From NCBI GenBank assembly GCA_020633895.1, contig JACKCT010000002.1:454578-518577 (forward strand): 64,000 bases of DNA, in the 5' to 3' direction. Shown here piece after piece: positions 15,977-24,221 of this stretch. The translations under genes were made by a program, and so were the position numbers. Each line of letters opens with the position of its first letter. Within the stretch, counting starts at the first letter, position 1. Below the pieces are notes generated by a model. It ran no database searches and had not been told where the DNA came from. It saw only the letters and a list, made by a program, of their open reading frames with translations. Source of the stretch: Deltaproteobacteria bacterium. GTDB taxonomy: Bacteria > Lernaellota > Lernaellaia > JACKCT01.

Positions 15977-17445
15977 GCTCTCCCGGACTTGAGGTCATGG
16001 TCGTCGAGGACGAGGATCTGCAACGGCAGTTGATTTGCGATCGGTTGGTGGCGGCGGGTTTCCGCGTTCGGGAGGCGGCCGACGGCGAATCCGCGGTGGC
16101 GGCGTTCGAGGAGCGCCCGCCGGACCTGGTGCTCATGGACGTACGCCTGCCGGGAATGGACGGCCTGGAGGCCACCAAGCGCATCAAGTCCATGCCGGTG
16201 GATCGGTACGTGCCGGTCATCGCATGCACGGCCCTGGACGATCTGCGCAACAAACAGGCCGCGTTCGACTTCGGCGTGGACGACTACCTCACCAAGCCCT
16301 TCGACATGGCCGAGCTGGTGCTGCGCATCCGGTCGGCCACGCGCATGATCGCGACGTTGCAGCGATGGAAGAAGGCCGAAACCCGTTCGACGCAGTTGCA
16401 GTCGCTGGTCACGGACGTGTCGAAAAATCTGAAACGGCCGCTGGGCGCCGAGCACATCGTGGGCGATAGCCCGTCGCTGGAGAAGGTCTTCGCCCAGATC
16501 GCCCCGGCGGCGGCGTCGGAAGTGACGGTGCTGCTGTTCGGCGAAACGGGCACGGGCAAGGAGATGTTTGCCCGTCTGCTGCATGAAAACAGCCCCCGCC
16601 GGGATCACAAATTCCGCGTGCAGGATTGCTCGTCGCTGCCTCAGCATTTGCTGGAATCCGAACTGTTCGGCCACAAGAAGGGGGCGTTCACCGGCGCCCA
16701 TTCGGACCGGGCGGGGCTGTTCGTCGAGGCCGAGGGCGGCACCGTCTTCCTGGACGAAATCGGCGACATGCCCCTGGCGGCCCAGGCCCGGCTGCTGCGT
16801 CTGTTGCAGGAGCGGGAGGTCAAGCCCGTGGGCGCGGACGTGCCTCGCAAGGTGGACGTGCGCATCATCGCCGCGACGCACCGCGACCTGGAAAAACTGG
16901 TGGAGCAGGGGCGATTCCGCCGCGACCTGTATTATCGCCTGGGGCAGGTGCGCATCGCGTTGCCGCCGTTGCGTCAGCGGGAGGGAGACATTTCCCGCTT
17001 GGCCGAGCACTTTCGCCGTCAATACGCCCAACGCTACGAAAAGACGCCCGGCGAATGGACGCCCGAGGCGCTGGCGGTGCTGTCGGCCTATCCGTTTCCG
17101 GGGAATGTGCGCCAGTTGAAAAACGAAGTGGAGCGGGTGGTGCTGTATTACGGCGACGCGCCGCACTTGCTGCCCGAGCACATCTCGGACGAAATTCGCG
17201 CGGTGGTCGAGGGACGCCGGACACCGATGAACGGCTCCGCCGCGCCGACCGACGGCGACGCCGCCGCGACGAACGACGACGCCACGCCCTTGCAGAACGC
17301 CGTGGAAACCGCCGAGCGCCGCGCTATCGTCGAAACGCTCCAGCGATGCAATTACCACATCACCAAGACGGCCGGCGAACTGGGCCTGACGCGCCAGGGC
17401 CTCTGGAAGAAGATGAAGCGCCTGGGCATTCGCGGACGGCGGTAG
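15973..17445 (+). CDS. NtrC-family sigma54-dependent response regulator
   Basis: 490 aa. The receiver domain (1-120) has the phospho-acceptor Asp56 (LVLMDVRLP) and conserved Lys108. The AAA+ domain has Walker A GETGTGKE (190-197), the sigma54-contact loop GAFTGA (237-242), Walker B VFLDEIGD (about 258-265) and arginine-finger region sequences. A Fis-type helix-turn-helix ends the protein (about 455-490, AGELGLTRQGLWKKMK). A low-complexity Ala/Asp linker of about 30 residues precedes the HTH. Its start codon overlaps the stop of the histidine kinase, giving a classic two-component pair. Targets are not evident nearby. Confidence 0.96.
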   Translation: MSSPGLEVMVVEDEDLQRQLICDRLVAAGFRVREAADGESAVAAFEERPPDLVLMDVRLPGMDGLEATKRIKSMPVDRYVPVIACTALDDLRNKQAAFDFGVDDYLTKPFDMAELVLRIRSATRMIATLQRWKKAETRSTQLQSLVTDVSKNLKRPLGAEHIVGDSPSLEKVFAQIAPAAASEVTVLLFGETGTGKEMFARLLHENSPRRDHKFRVQDCSSLPQHLLESELFGHKKGAFTGAHSDRAGLFVEAEGGTVFLDEIGDMPLAAQARLLRLLQEREVKPVGADVPRKVDVRIIAATHRDLEKLVEQGRFRRDLYYRLGQVRIALPPLRQREGDISRLAEHFRRQYAQRYEKTPGEWTPEALAVLSAYPFPGNVRQLKNEVERVVLYYGDAPHLLPEHISDEIRAVVEGRRTPMNGSAAPTDGDAAATNDDATPLQNAVETAERRAIVETLQRCNYHITKTAGELGLTRQGLWKKMKRLGIRGRR

Positions 17446-17470
17446 ACGGGCGGCAACTGATGCGACCGAG

Positions 17471-17500
17471 CTGAGCCCCGACGGTCAGGGAGCGGATTGG
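17471..17500. repeat. Dispersed repeat A, partial copy
   Basis: CTGAGCCCCGACGGTCAGGGAG matches the 5' end of the repeat family seen in fuller form at 27753-27930. It sits between the convergent regulator and Cys-rich lipoprotein genes. Confidence 0.6.
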
Positions 17501-17579
17501 ATCGACTCAGTCCTTCACGTGCAAAGTTCGATGCGCTGTTCGCGAAATTCCGTGTTCGCAACCGGATCCTTCACTTCGT

Positions 17580-18371
17580 TCAGGAGAGTCCGTTGCATAG
17601 ATTCGATTCAACTTGGCAGTGGTGCCAATCGAGCAAGCAGGAATTTTTGCACTCGGTCCGTGAGAGCCCGTCGTGTTCGCATTCTTGGAAAACATCCCAT
17701 TCGCAGGCCGCTCGAACTTTGCAGCACGCTTCATCGAGGGAACAAGCCCTGTCGGCGCCGAAGTAGATCCTTCCGAGCTCTTCGTATTCTTCCAATGTTC
17801 CGACGCAGCCGCCGGTATTGATCGCTTCGTCTTCGCTTGAGCAGTCCGGGTAAAAATTCCAATCCCGCTCCTGAGCCTGTTGAACGTGGTCAAAATAGTC
17901 CGCGGGATGCGCGTCCTCGCGGCAAGCCTGCCCACCGGGACCCTCGCCGGACGGATTGTCTTCCATGCAAGCGTCGTATTGATCAAAGCACACGGAGAAT
18001 TCGTCTCTCCATTTCGAACGACAATCACTGTCGTTGAGATAGTCATCGGCATTGTGACAGGACGACCAGAAGGGGGCTTCGCATTCGGCCAGCGCGGCGC
18101 AACACGGATGCCACTGGTCGCAGGTGACAAACGCCGATTGATAGGGATCTTCGAGAATGCATTCACCGTGGTGATCGACGTAGTCGCAATACTGCCAGAC
18201 AGTGTCGCCGTCGGCGGGGGCGGCGTCATCGTCGTCATCGTCCGTGTCGCCGCCGGTCGTGTCGTCGTCGTCATCTCCCGTGGCGCAGGAGAGAGAAGTG
18301 ACAGTGAGCAGGGACAGCAACGCGGCTACCGTAAGAAGCGAACAAAAACAACGCCACAGTATTGTTTTCAT
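17580..18371 (-). CDS. Cys-rich Asp-linker lipoprotein, unknown function
   Basis: 263 aa from ATG 18371, which has GGAGG 9 nt upstream. In-frame codons up to 18410 lack a ribosome site. The signal peptide ends TSLSC (Cys29, a slightly weak lipobox), followed by GDDDDDTTGGDTDDDDDD. The mature part carries about 20 cysteines in CX5-10C spacing (for example CCAALAEC and CCKVRAACEW), suggesting a disulfide-rich extracytoplasmic fold. Its composition resembles that of the repeat protein at 45534-46823, but the 8-Cys spacing is not kept. No family was recognised. Confidence 0.85.
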   Translation of the reverse strand: MKTILWRCFCSLLTVAALLSLLTVTSLSCATGDDDDDTTGGDTDDDDDDAAPADGDTVWQYCDYVDHHGECILEDPYQSAFVTCDQWHPCCAALAECEAPFWSSCHNADDYLNDSDCRSKWRDEFSVCFDQYDACMEDNPSGEGPGGQACREDAHPADYFDHVQQAQERDWNFYPDCSSEDEAINTGGCVGTLEEYEELGRIYFGADRACSLDEACCKVRAACEWDVFQECEHDGLSRTECKNSCLLDWHHCQVESNLCNGLS

Positions 18372-18567
18372 GGACTGATGCCTCCGATGGAGATTTGAAG
18401 TTTTCGGCATTAGCGCCTTTCACTGTTGTCGTCAAGACGGCGCACCCCATGCTTTGAGCCCCCATTCAAAAATATTGCATCGCGCGCATAAGAGTGCGAC
18501 CATGCCGTGTTTGCATTTTCATGCTGAGTGGGCATGCTTGGCGGGCTTGCCTGGCGGGAGCGAGACG

Positions 18568-21168
18568 ATGACGAATTGGCGATGGCGCGCGTTGGCGATG
18601 ATGTCGGCGCTGATGTTGGCGATTTCTCTTTCCACGGCGATCGGTTGCGGCGGCGGCGACGATGACGACGACGACACTGACCACGACGACGACTTCGTCG
18701 CCGGGGACGACGACGATACATCCGATGACGACACTCAGGACGACGATACGTCGGACGATGACACGTCGGACGACGACACGGTTGATGACGACACCCTGGA
18801 CGATGACACGGTCGACGATGACACGGTCGATGATGATACGACCGACGACGACACCGGCGACGATGACACGACTCCCGAGGACTTCTTCGAGGCCCATCCG
18901 TATCTGAGCGACGTCTCGCTGTGGTCCGGGCACGTCGAGGCGGGCGACGACCCGTCCGCCGGGCACATCGGCGAGTTCGGCGTGGGCAACGGCCATGCCT
19001 TTGCGCTGGTCGGCTCGATGCTGCCTTACCACACGCTGCGCAACGTCATGGGCCCGGACTACGAGCGCGAGCCCAAATTCTATTCCGACAAATCCTTCGA
19101 ATTGCTCGAAGGCGGCGCCCCCATCGCCCCCGGCGCCCAGACCGACGCGCGCGTCCGCAAATCCGACATCACCCGGACGCGCACCGAATACGAAGGCCTG
19201 ACGATGCACACGGTGGACTTCGCGGTGCGCGGCGGCGACACGGACGACGACCCCGGCGAGCGCGCGCTGGTCCGCGTTTTCGTCGTGCAAAACGATCGGG
19301 AGGCCGCCGCGACGGACCTTGCCATCGCGATGACCTCGCCGATGGGTGACCTCATCGAAGGCACCCTCGTCGAAACCGTGGAGCCCAAGCAACTCCACGC
19401 CAAACCTTTCGCCGGTTTGTTCGAGGAACGTGCCGCCGCGTCCACGTCCATGACCATGGCGTTGCCGGATCTCGAACCGGGCGACGAGGCGGTGGCGGCG
19501 ATCGTCTTTACCTTTACGTACGAGAGCGAGTCATACGAAGACGTCTTCGACGCGGTGGAGGAGGCGGGCTACGACGCGCTGCTCGACGAGACGTATCAAT
19601 GGTGGTCCGACTGGACCGCGAAGGCCGCGAAAGTGACGACGCCGGACCCGAAATTCGACGACATGATCGAGGGCTTCGCCGTCACCATCAAAACGCAGCA
19701 GGCCGCCACCGGCGCGACGTGCGTCATGTCCGAATATTCCCGCACGTGGACCCGCGACACCATGGGCCCGCTGCTGCTCTATCCGGCCATCGGCCACGCC
19801 GACGACGCCCGGGACATGCTCGACTACTACTACAAGGCCGCGGTGCAGCGGGGGAACATCGCCAACTCCCTGCCCGCCAACCTGACCTTTGACGACCTGC
19901 CGTCACCGCCCGATTGGGAAAATCTGCCGACCATGACCGGCCGCGAGCAGGCCGAGCAGCCCAGCTACCTGCCGATCCAATACCATCTCTACTTTCAGCA
20001 GACCGGCGACCTGGCGCCGATCGCCGAGCGGTGGGGCATGCTCAAGCACGCGCTGATCCACCAGAACTTTCAGGAGGGGTGCCTGCTGCCGTTTTCCGGC
20101 GACGAGACGTTCCGCGAGCTGATCGGCATCGGCTTCGGCTACGTCGTCGGAGGCACCGTCTATGAGGACCTGTGGTACTCGGCCAACTCCATGTTTCTGT
20201 TCGTGCGCGCCGCCGAGATCATGGCCGATTTCGCCGAGCGCCTGGGCTATGACGACGACAAGGCGCTCTTCGAGCAAATGGCGGCCGACGTGCGCGCCTG
20301 CACCGAGGACTACTTCTGGCTGGAAGACGAGGGCTTTTACGCGTTGATGATCGACCAGGTCACGCTCGAGCCGGTGCGTCGGCCGTATGAGGATGTGAAC
20401 ACCAAGCCCCTGTGGGTGGGCTACGGCGCCGGCGACGACGAAAAACAGATATCGAATATGCTCGCCATGATGGAGCAAATCGGCGCGCCGGATCGGTCGT
20501 ACATCCAGACGCCTCCGCATATCCTGTACAAATTCCTGCTCGAAAAGCTGGGATCGACCCTCGGCGTCTTCTCCGGCATGACGCAGGGCTATTACCTCTC
20601 GGCGCTGACGAAGATGGACCACCCGGCGGCCGAGGCGGCGTTCGACATCTGGCGCGTGCACGGCAACGATTCGGGCAATGTTTCCGAGGCGATGATTCGC
20701 GACGACTACTCGCGGGTGGCGTATCTGCGCGAGCCCTTCGGGTTCCTGTCGGATCTGACGTCCCGCTATCGGCCTTGGGAGGGCGGCATCTACGCCAAGT
20801 CGATGGTCGACTACGTCTTCGGTGTCGAGACGAACGTGGCGGACGGAACGGTGCGTGTCGCGCCCCATCTGCCCGGCGACTGGACGCACTCCCGGTTTGA
20901 CGATGTGCCTTTCGGGGAGGATCGATTCGATCTGGCGGTGGAAGACGCGGGCGGAGTGCGTCGCGTGACGGTGGAGAACGGGACGGGGGCGTTTGCGCTG
21001 ACGGCGCGGGTCGCGGTGCCGGGACAGGTGACGGGCGTGTCGATCAACGACACTCCCGCCGACCCCGACGACTACACGATTCTCGATAACTGGGGCGACC
21101 AGGCCGTGGAATTCAACGCCGCCGTCGCGCCGTCCGCGACCATCGAACTCGAGGTGGCGTACGAGTGA
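18568..21168 (+). CDS. Six-hairpin glycosidase-like lipoprotein
   Basis: 866 aa from ATG 18568 (GGGAG 7 nt before). The lipobox is AIGC (Cys27). Then comes a linker of about 75 residues built from repeated xDDDT units. From about residue 110 there is an N-terminal beta-sandwich-like region, and from about 330 an (alpha/alpha)6-type region with WTRDTMGPLLLYPAIGHADDARDMLDYYY and YEDLWYSANSMF-like segments, as in GH15/37/63/65/78-type enzymes. A C-terminal beta domain closes the protein. It probably acts on an oligosaccharide or glycoconjugate outside the cytoplasm. The family and catalytic acids could not be fixed by eye. Confidence 0.85.
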   Translation: MTNWRWRALAMMSALMLAISLSTAIGCGGGDDDDDDTDHDDDFVAGDDDDTSDDDTQDDDTSDDDTSDDDTVDDDTLDDDTVDDDTVDDDTTDDDTGDDDTTPEDFFEAHPYLSDVSLWSGHVEAGDDPSAGHIGEFGVGNGHAFALVGSMLPYHTLRNVMGPDYEREPKFYSDKSFELLEGGAPIAPGAQTDARVRKSDITRTRTEYEGLTMHTVDFAVRGGDTDDDPGERALVRVFVVQNDREAAATDLAIAMTSPMGDLIEGTLVETVEPKQLHAKPFAGLFEERAAASTSMTMALPDLEPGDEAVAAIVFTFTYESESYEDVFDAVEEAGYDALLDETYQWWSDWTAKAAKVTTPDPKFDDMIEGFAVTIKTQQAATGATCVMSEYSRTWTRDTMGPLLLYPAIGHADDARDMLDYYYKAAVQRGNIANSLPANLTFDDLPSPPDWENLPTMTGREQAEQPSYLPIQYHLYFQQTGDLAPIAERWGMLKHALIHQNFQEGCLLPFSGDETFRELIGIGFGYVVGGTVYEDLWYSANSMFLFVRAAEIMADFAERLGYDDDKALFEQMAADVRACTEDYFWLEDEGFYALMIDQVTLEPVRRPYEDVNTKPLWVGYGAGDDEKQISNMLAMMEQIGAPDRSYIQTPPHILYKFLLEKLGSTLGVFSGMTQGYYLSALTKMDHPAAEAAFDIWRVHGNDSGNVSEAMIRDDYSRVAYLREPFGFLSDLTSRYRPWEGGIYAKSMVDYVFGVETNVADGTVRVAPHLPGDWTHSRFDDVPFGEDRFDLAVEDAGGVRRVTVENGTGAFALTARVAVPGQVTGVSINDTPADPDDYTILDNWGDQAVEFNAAVAPSATIELEVAYE

Positions 21169-21181
21169 CTGAAAATAAAAA

Positions 21182-21206
21182 AACCGCCGGAAAACCGGCG
21201 GTTTTT
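21182..21206 (+). terminator. Intrinsic terminator after the glycosidase-like gene
   Basis: The stem CCGCCGG / CCGGCGG with an AAAA loop is followed by five T residues. An A-rich run on the other side means it can also work in reverse, for the tRNA gene. Confidence 0.9.
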
Positions 21207-21209
21207 GTG

Positions 21210-21283
21210 CGGGGCAGGAGGGATTCGAACCCCCGACCGCCAGATTCGTAGTCTGATGCTCTATCCAGCTGAGCTACTGCCCC
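21210..21283 (-). tRNA. tRNA-Arg (anticodon ACG)
   Basis: The 74-nt cloverleaf has acceptor GGGGCAG / CTGCCCC, a D-arm GCTCAGCTGGATAGAGC, the anticodon loop CTACGAA and the T-loop GGTTCGAATCC. The CCA end is not encoded. ACG (modified to ICG) would read CGU/CGC/CGA. Confidence 0.95.
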
Positions 21284-21345
21284 GTGCCTCTCGCAAGGGC
21301 GCTTTGCCTATCATGCGCCCCCCCGGGTGTCAATAGCCCAAGGCG

Positions 21346-22275
21346 TCAGGAAACCAGGCGCGTGAGCGCCACGTCCAGCTCATCGTAGTCATGCAGAAAA
21401 CGCACTCCCGCCGCGCACCCGTCGGCCCGATGTCCCTTGGGCAGTCCGACCCACGTTTCGATGCGTTGGGAGAAGCGCTCCAGTCCGGTGCGAAGCGGTT
21501 CGAATTCGCCTTCGTCGATATCCCGCACGATGCCCAGCACCAACACATTGGCCCGGCTGACCTCGCAGGCGATCTCGATGTCGTCTTCCGGCAGATGGGG
21601 GCCCAGGTAGATCGGCTCGACGCCCCGGCTGGCCGCCAGCAGCGCCCCCACCAACGCGCCGAACTCGTGCCAATGGCCTTCGGGCGTGGTGAAGATGATC
21701 TTCGGCGAACCCGGCTGGGGATTGGCGTAGTCGGTGATTTTTTGAAGCAGCCCGCGAATCTGCATCGAGACCAGATGCTCGTGGGCGACGCTGAATCGTT
21801 GTTCGGCCCAGTTGTGGCCCGTGTCCCGGAGGACCGGCAGAAGGACGTGTTCGATCAGCTCCAGCGGGTTGACCAGCGCCGCCGTGCGCGAAAGCAGGCG
21901 CGCCGCCCGCCGGACGTCGAACCGGAACACCGCGTTCATATAGTCCTGGCGCAGCGTCGTGTACGGGTCGTCGCCGATGATGAATTGTTCGGCTGTCGCG
22001 TTGTCGACCGGCGAATGGGCCGCCTCGCGGGTCGCCAGTTGTTCGAGTTCGTCATCGGTGAGACCGGCGATGCTCTTGATGTTGTGACCCGAGTCGACCA
22101 CCCGTTTGAGCAGGGCCAGGCGATGGATGTCCGCCGAGGTGAACAGGCGCGTGTTGCCGTCCGTGCGGTGAGGCTCGACGGCGCCGTAACGCCGCTCCCA
22201 GGCGCGAATGATATCCGGCGAAAGACCCGTCATCCGCGTGACGACACGGATGGGGTAAAGCTCCTTGTTGTCCAT
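21346..22275 (-). CDS. CarH/LitR-like MerR regulator with B12-binding domain
   Basis: 309 aa, starting at ATG 22275 with GGGAG 5 nt before; an in-frame ATG 15 nt upstream is less well placed. Residues 5-75 are a MerR winged HTH. They are followed by a four-helix cap and a B12-binding domain. The cap shows the W-x9-EH signature of adenosylcobalamin photoreceptors (Trp156, Glu166-His167). The likely cobalt-ligand His203 lies in HWHEFG, where the usual first acidic residue is His. In this family AdoCbl drives repressor tetramerisation and light breaks it. The target is unknown; carotenoid genes are not in the window. Confidence 0.88.
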   Translation of the reverse strand: MDNKELYPIRVVTRMTGLSPDIIRAWERRYGAVEPHRTDGNTRLFTSADIHRLALLKRVVDSGHNIKSIAGLTDDELEQLATREAAHSPVDNATAEQFIIGDDPYTTLRQDYMNAVFRFDVRRAARLLSRTAALVNPLELIEHVLLPVLRDTGHNWAEQRFSVAHEHLVSMQIRGLLQKITDYANPQPGSPKIIFTTPEGHWHEFGALVGALLAASRGVEPIYLGPHLPEDDIEIACEVSRANVLVLGIVRDIDEGEFEPLRTGLERFSQRIETWVGLPKGHRADGCAAGVRFLHDYDELDVALTRLVS

Positions 22276-22720
22276 TCCGACTCCCTGCATGTCGTGAGCA
22301 TCGGGAATAGTATTGGAAGTGTCAAGAAAATACCTGGAGAAAACCTTGGACGGGGATTCCCGGCCCGAAGTCCTGTAGGCGCGATTGCCGAACCGCCGAT
22401 CTGCCCGGTATTCAAGCGAAACATGCGGTCCTCCGTGTAACCATCCGTTTCGGATGACTTGTTTTCGAATATCCGCTTAGCCTTGTTGATGAGAGTCGGA
22501 ACGGGCCATGTTATCCGGCGCGGCTCGCACACCCGAGGATGGGCGACGCGAAATATGGACAGTTCCGTCTCGACACCGATAAGGTCGCCCGACGGGAGCG
22601 ACGCGGACTTTGCTTGACGAATGCTTGAACAAAGTGATACGAAATGACCGGATCATAGCATTATTCGAGGCTTAGCGCGTGGCCGGTTGCGCGCCGGTGG
22701 ATCTAACAGGGGATCTTACG
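22276..22720. other. Intergenic region between the CarH-like gene and the small exported protein
   Basis: This 445-bp divergent region contains a perfect hairpin CATCCG-TTT-CGGATG (22442-22456) and a plus-strand promoter candidate at 22614-22643. No gene was recognised. CarH-type operators could lie here but no clear direct-repeat set was seen. Confidence 0.4.
22614..22643 (+). promoter_or_regulatory. Sigma70-like promoter candidate
   Basis: TTGACG - 18 bp - TACGAA lies about 75 bp before ATG 22721. The same TTGACG-N18-TACGA pattern occurs before the radical SAM gene at 37853. Confidence 0.35.
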
Positions 22721-23026
22721 ATGAAACGCATCGCGGTGATGGGGCTTTTGGTGGCGATGGTCTTCGCGTTGACCGTGGGGACGACGGCGGCCGCCGAGCT
22801 GCAACGGATCGACACGTTGATGGGCAAGATTCTCGAAAAGCACTACGTCGAAACCGACTACGGCAATGTCTATTTCAACCAACGGGACATCAAGCGCCTG
22901 GTGCACGCGGCGGCCAAGCTGCGCAAGACCAAGCTGGGCGACTTCACCACCGATCGCGGCCGCACCGTGGAGGTCTGGGCGTGGAGCTTCGACCGGGGCG
23001 CGGTGACGTTGGTCCTCCAGGACTAG
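22721..23026 (+). CDS. Small exported protein, unknown function
   Basis: 101 aa from ATG 22721 with AGGGGATC upstream. The signal peptide has an Ala-rich cleavage site (GTTAAA-EL). The mature ~76 residues look like a compact alpha/beta domain (KHYVETDYGNVYF, RDIKRLVHAAAKL, VWAWSFDRGAVTLVL). It is followed by its own terminator. No family was recognised. Confidence 0.75.
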   Translation: MKRIAVMGLLVAMVFALTVGTTAAAELQRIDTLMGKILEKHYVETDYGNVYFNQRDIKRLVHAAAKLRKTKLGDFTTDRGRTVEVWAWSFDRGAVTLVLQD

Positions 23027-23066
23027 GCGCGTCCGTCGGGTCGGCCCCTCTCGTTTCGTGACTAAG

Positions 23067-23092
23067 CGCGGATCCTTTGGGTCCGCGTTTTT
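23067..23092 (+). terminator. Intrinsic terminator
   Basis: The stem CGCGGATCC / GGGTCCGCG (one G-T type mismatch) around TTT is followed by five T residues, 40 bp after the stop of the small exported protein. Confidence 0.8.
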
Positions 23093-23138
23093 GCGTTCGA
23101 CCGCCGGAGCGTGGATTCGGCGGAGAAACGGGTAGCCC

Positions 23139-24221
23139 GTGGATCTTCTCCTCCTCCTGTTCGTGGCCGTGCCCTTTGTCGGCGGCGTGACCGCGGCGAT
23201 GGCCGGCGCTTCGGATCGCTGGCGCAATCGCCTGTTACGCGAGGCCGGCTTGGCGGCGGCGTTGATCTGCGCGGCGATGATGGGCGCGGTGCTCTATCGC
23301 CGATTCTACCTGCCCCTGGGCGCCGCCCAACTGGTCATCGAGCGCGGCTCCTGGTTCGCCTCCCCGCCGCTGACGGCCCAGTTCGCCCTGCGCATGGACA
23401 CGGTCTCCGGCGTCCTTTGCGGCATCGCCATCGCCTTGGGTTTCCTCGTCCAACTGATGCACCTCATCCGCAAGACCGACGCGCGCATCCGCGCTGCCCA
23501 TAGCGGCCTGCTGGCGGCCACGTTGCTGCTGATCCTCGCCGACGACCTGATCGCCGTCGCCGCGGCGGTGATGGCCACCGGACCGCTGATCGCCATCGCG
23601 TCGCTGCGTCGCGGGATGGGGGCCGAGCGGCGCAATCAGTGGCTCGGCGTCATGATCCTGCACGCCCTGGGTAACGCGCTGCTGCTGTTGGGGATCTTCG
23701 CCATCTACGGTGCGCTGGGCGCGTTCGACTATTCGAGCATCGCCCGTCAGATCGCCGGGCGCCCCGCCTCCGACACGCAAGCCATGGTCGGAGCCGTCAT
23801 GCTCATCGTCGGCATCACCGTGCGCAGCGGCGCCAACTGGACCGAGTCCTTCGCGCCTTTGGCGGGGGCGGCGTACGTAGGCTATCGCCTTTGGCCGCTG
23901 GCCGACCAGGTGCCGCTCAATGTCCGCTGGATCGTCGGAGCGCTGGCGGTGGCGTGGGCGCTGTTCAGCTTCACCGGTATCGTCAGCCGCGCCCTGGGCG
24001 TGGACGCCGAATCGGACGCGGCGCTGCGTTGGCATCTGTTCGTGGCGACGGCCCGGCGTCGATTGGCCGAATACGGTGGCTACTATGTGCGCCTCGTCGT
24101 CGCCACCGCCCAGGTCTCCCAAGAAGCGCTGGATCGGGCGCTGCACCGTCCCGTCGGCATGGCCGGCGTCTTTGTCGTCGGTGTGTTGGCGGCGCTGATG
24201 ATCTATCGGCGGGTCGCGTGA
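23139..24221 (+). CDS. NuoL-like membrane protein, shortened and degenerate
   Basis: 360 aa from GTG 23139 (weak ribosome site). About nine or ten membrane helices are present. The segment RMDTVSGVLCGIAIALGFLVQLMH aligns by eye with the NuoL region LDxLSxxM...GFLIH. The later region where NuoL has the WEGVGLCSY glutamate reads AAAVMATGPL here, and a KSAQFP-like lysine region reads VRSGANW. It is much shorter than NuoL (about 600 aa) and lacks the C-terminal lateral helix. It overlaps the next gene by GTGA. It may be a non-pumping scaffold derived from complex I or an Mrp antiporter. Confidence 0.7.
   Translation: MDLLLLLFVAVPFVGGVTAAMAGASDRWRNRLLREAGLAAALICAAMMGAVLYRRFYLPLGAAQLVIERGSWFASPPLTAQFALRMDTVSGVLCGIAIALGFLVQLMHLIRKTDARIRAAHSGLLAATLLLILADDLIAVAAAVMATGPLIAIASLRRGMGAERRNQWLGVMILHALGNALLLLGIFAIYGALGAFDYSSIARQIAGRPASDTQAMVGAVMLIVGITVRSGANWTESFAPLAGAAYVGYRLWPLADQVPLNVRWIVGALAVAWALFSFTGIVSRALGVDAESDAALRWHLFVATARRRLAEYGGYYVRLVVATAQVSQEALDRALHRPVGMAGVFVVGVLAALMIYRRVA

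Noticed and set aside
15940-17358. Minus-strand frame antisense to the sigma54 response regulator
   Set aside because: It is Arg/His-rich without motifs, while the plus strand has intact receiver, AAA+ and HTH domains.
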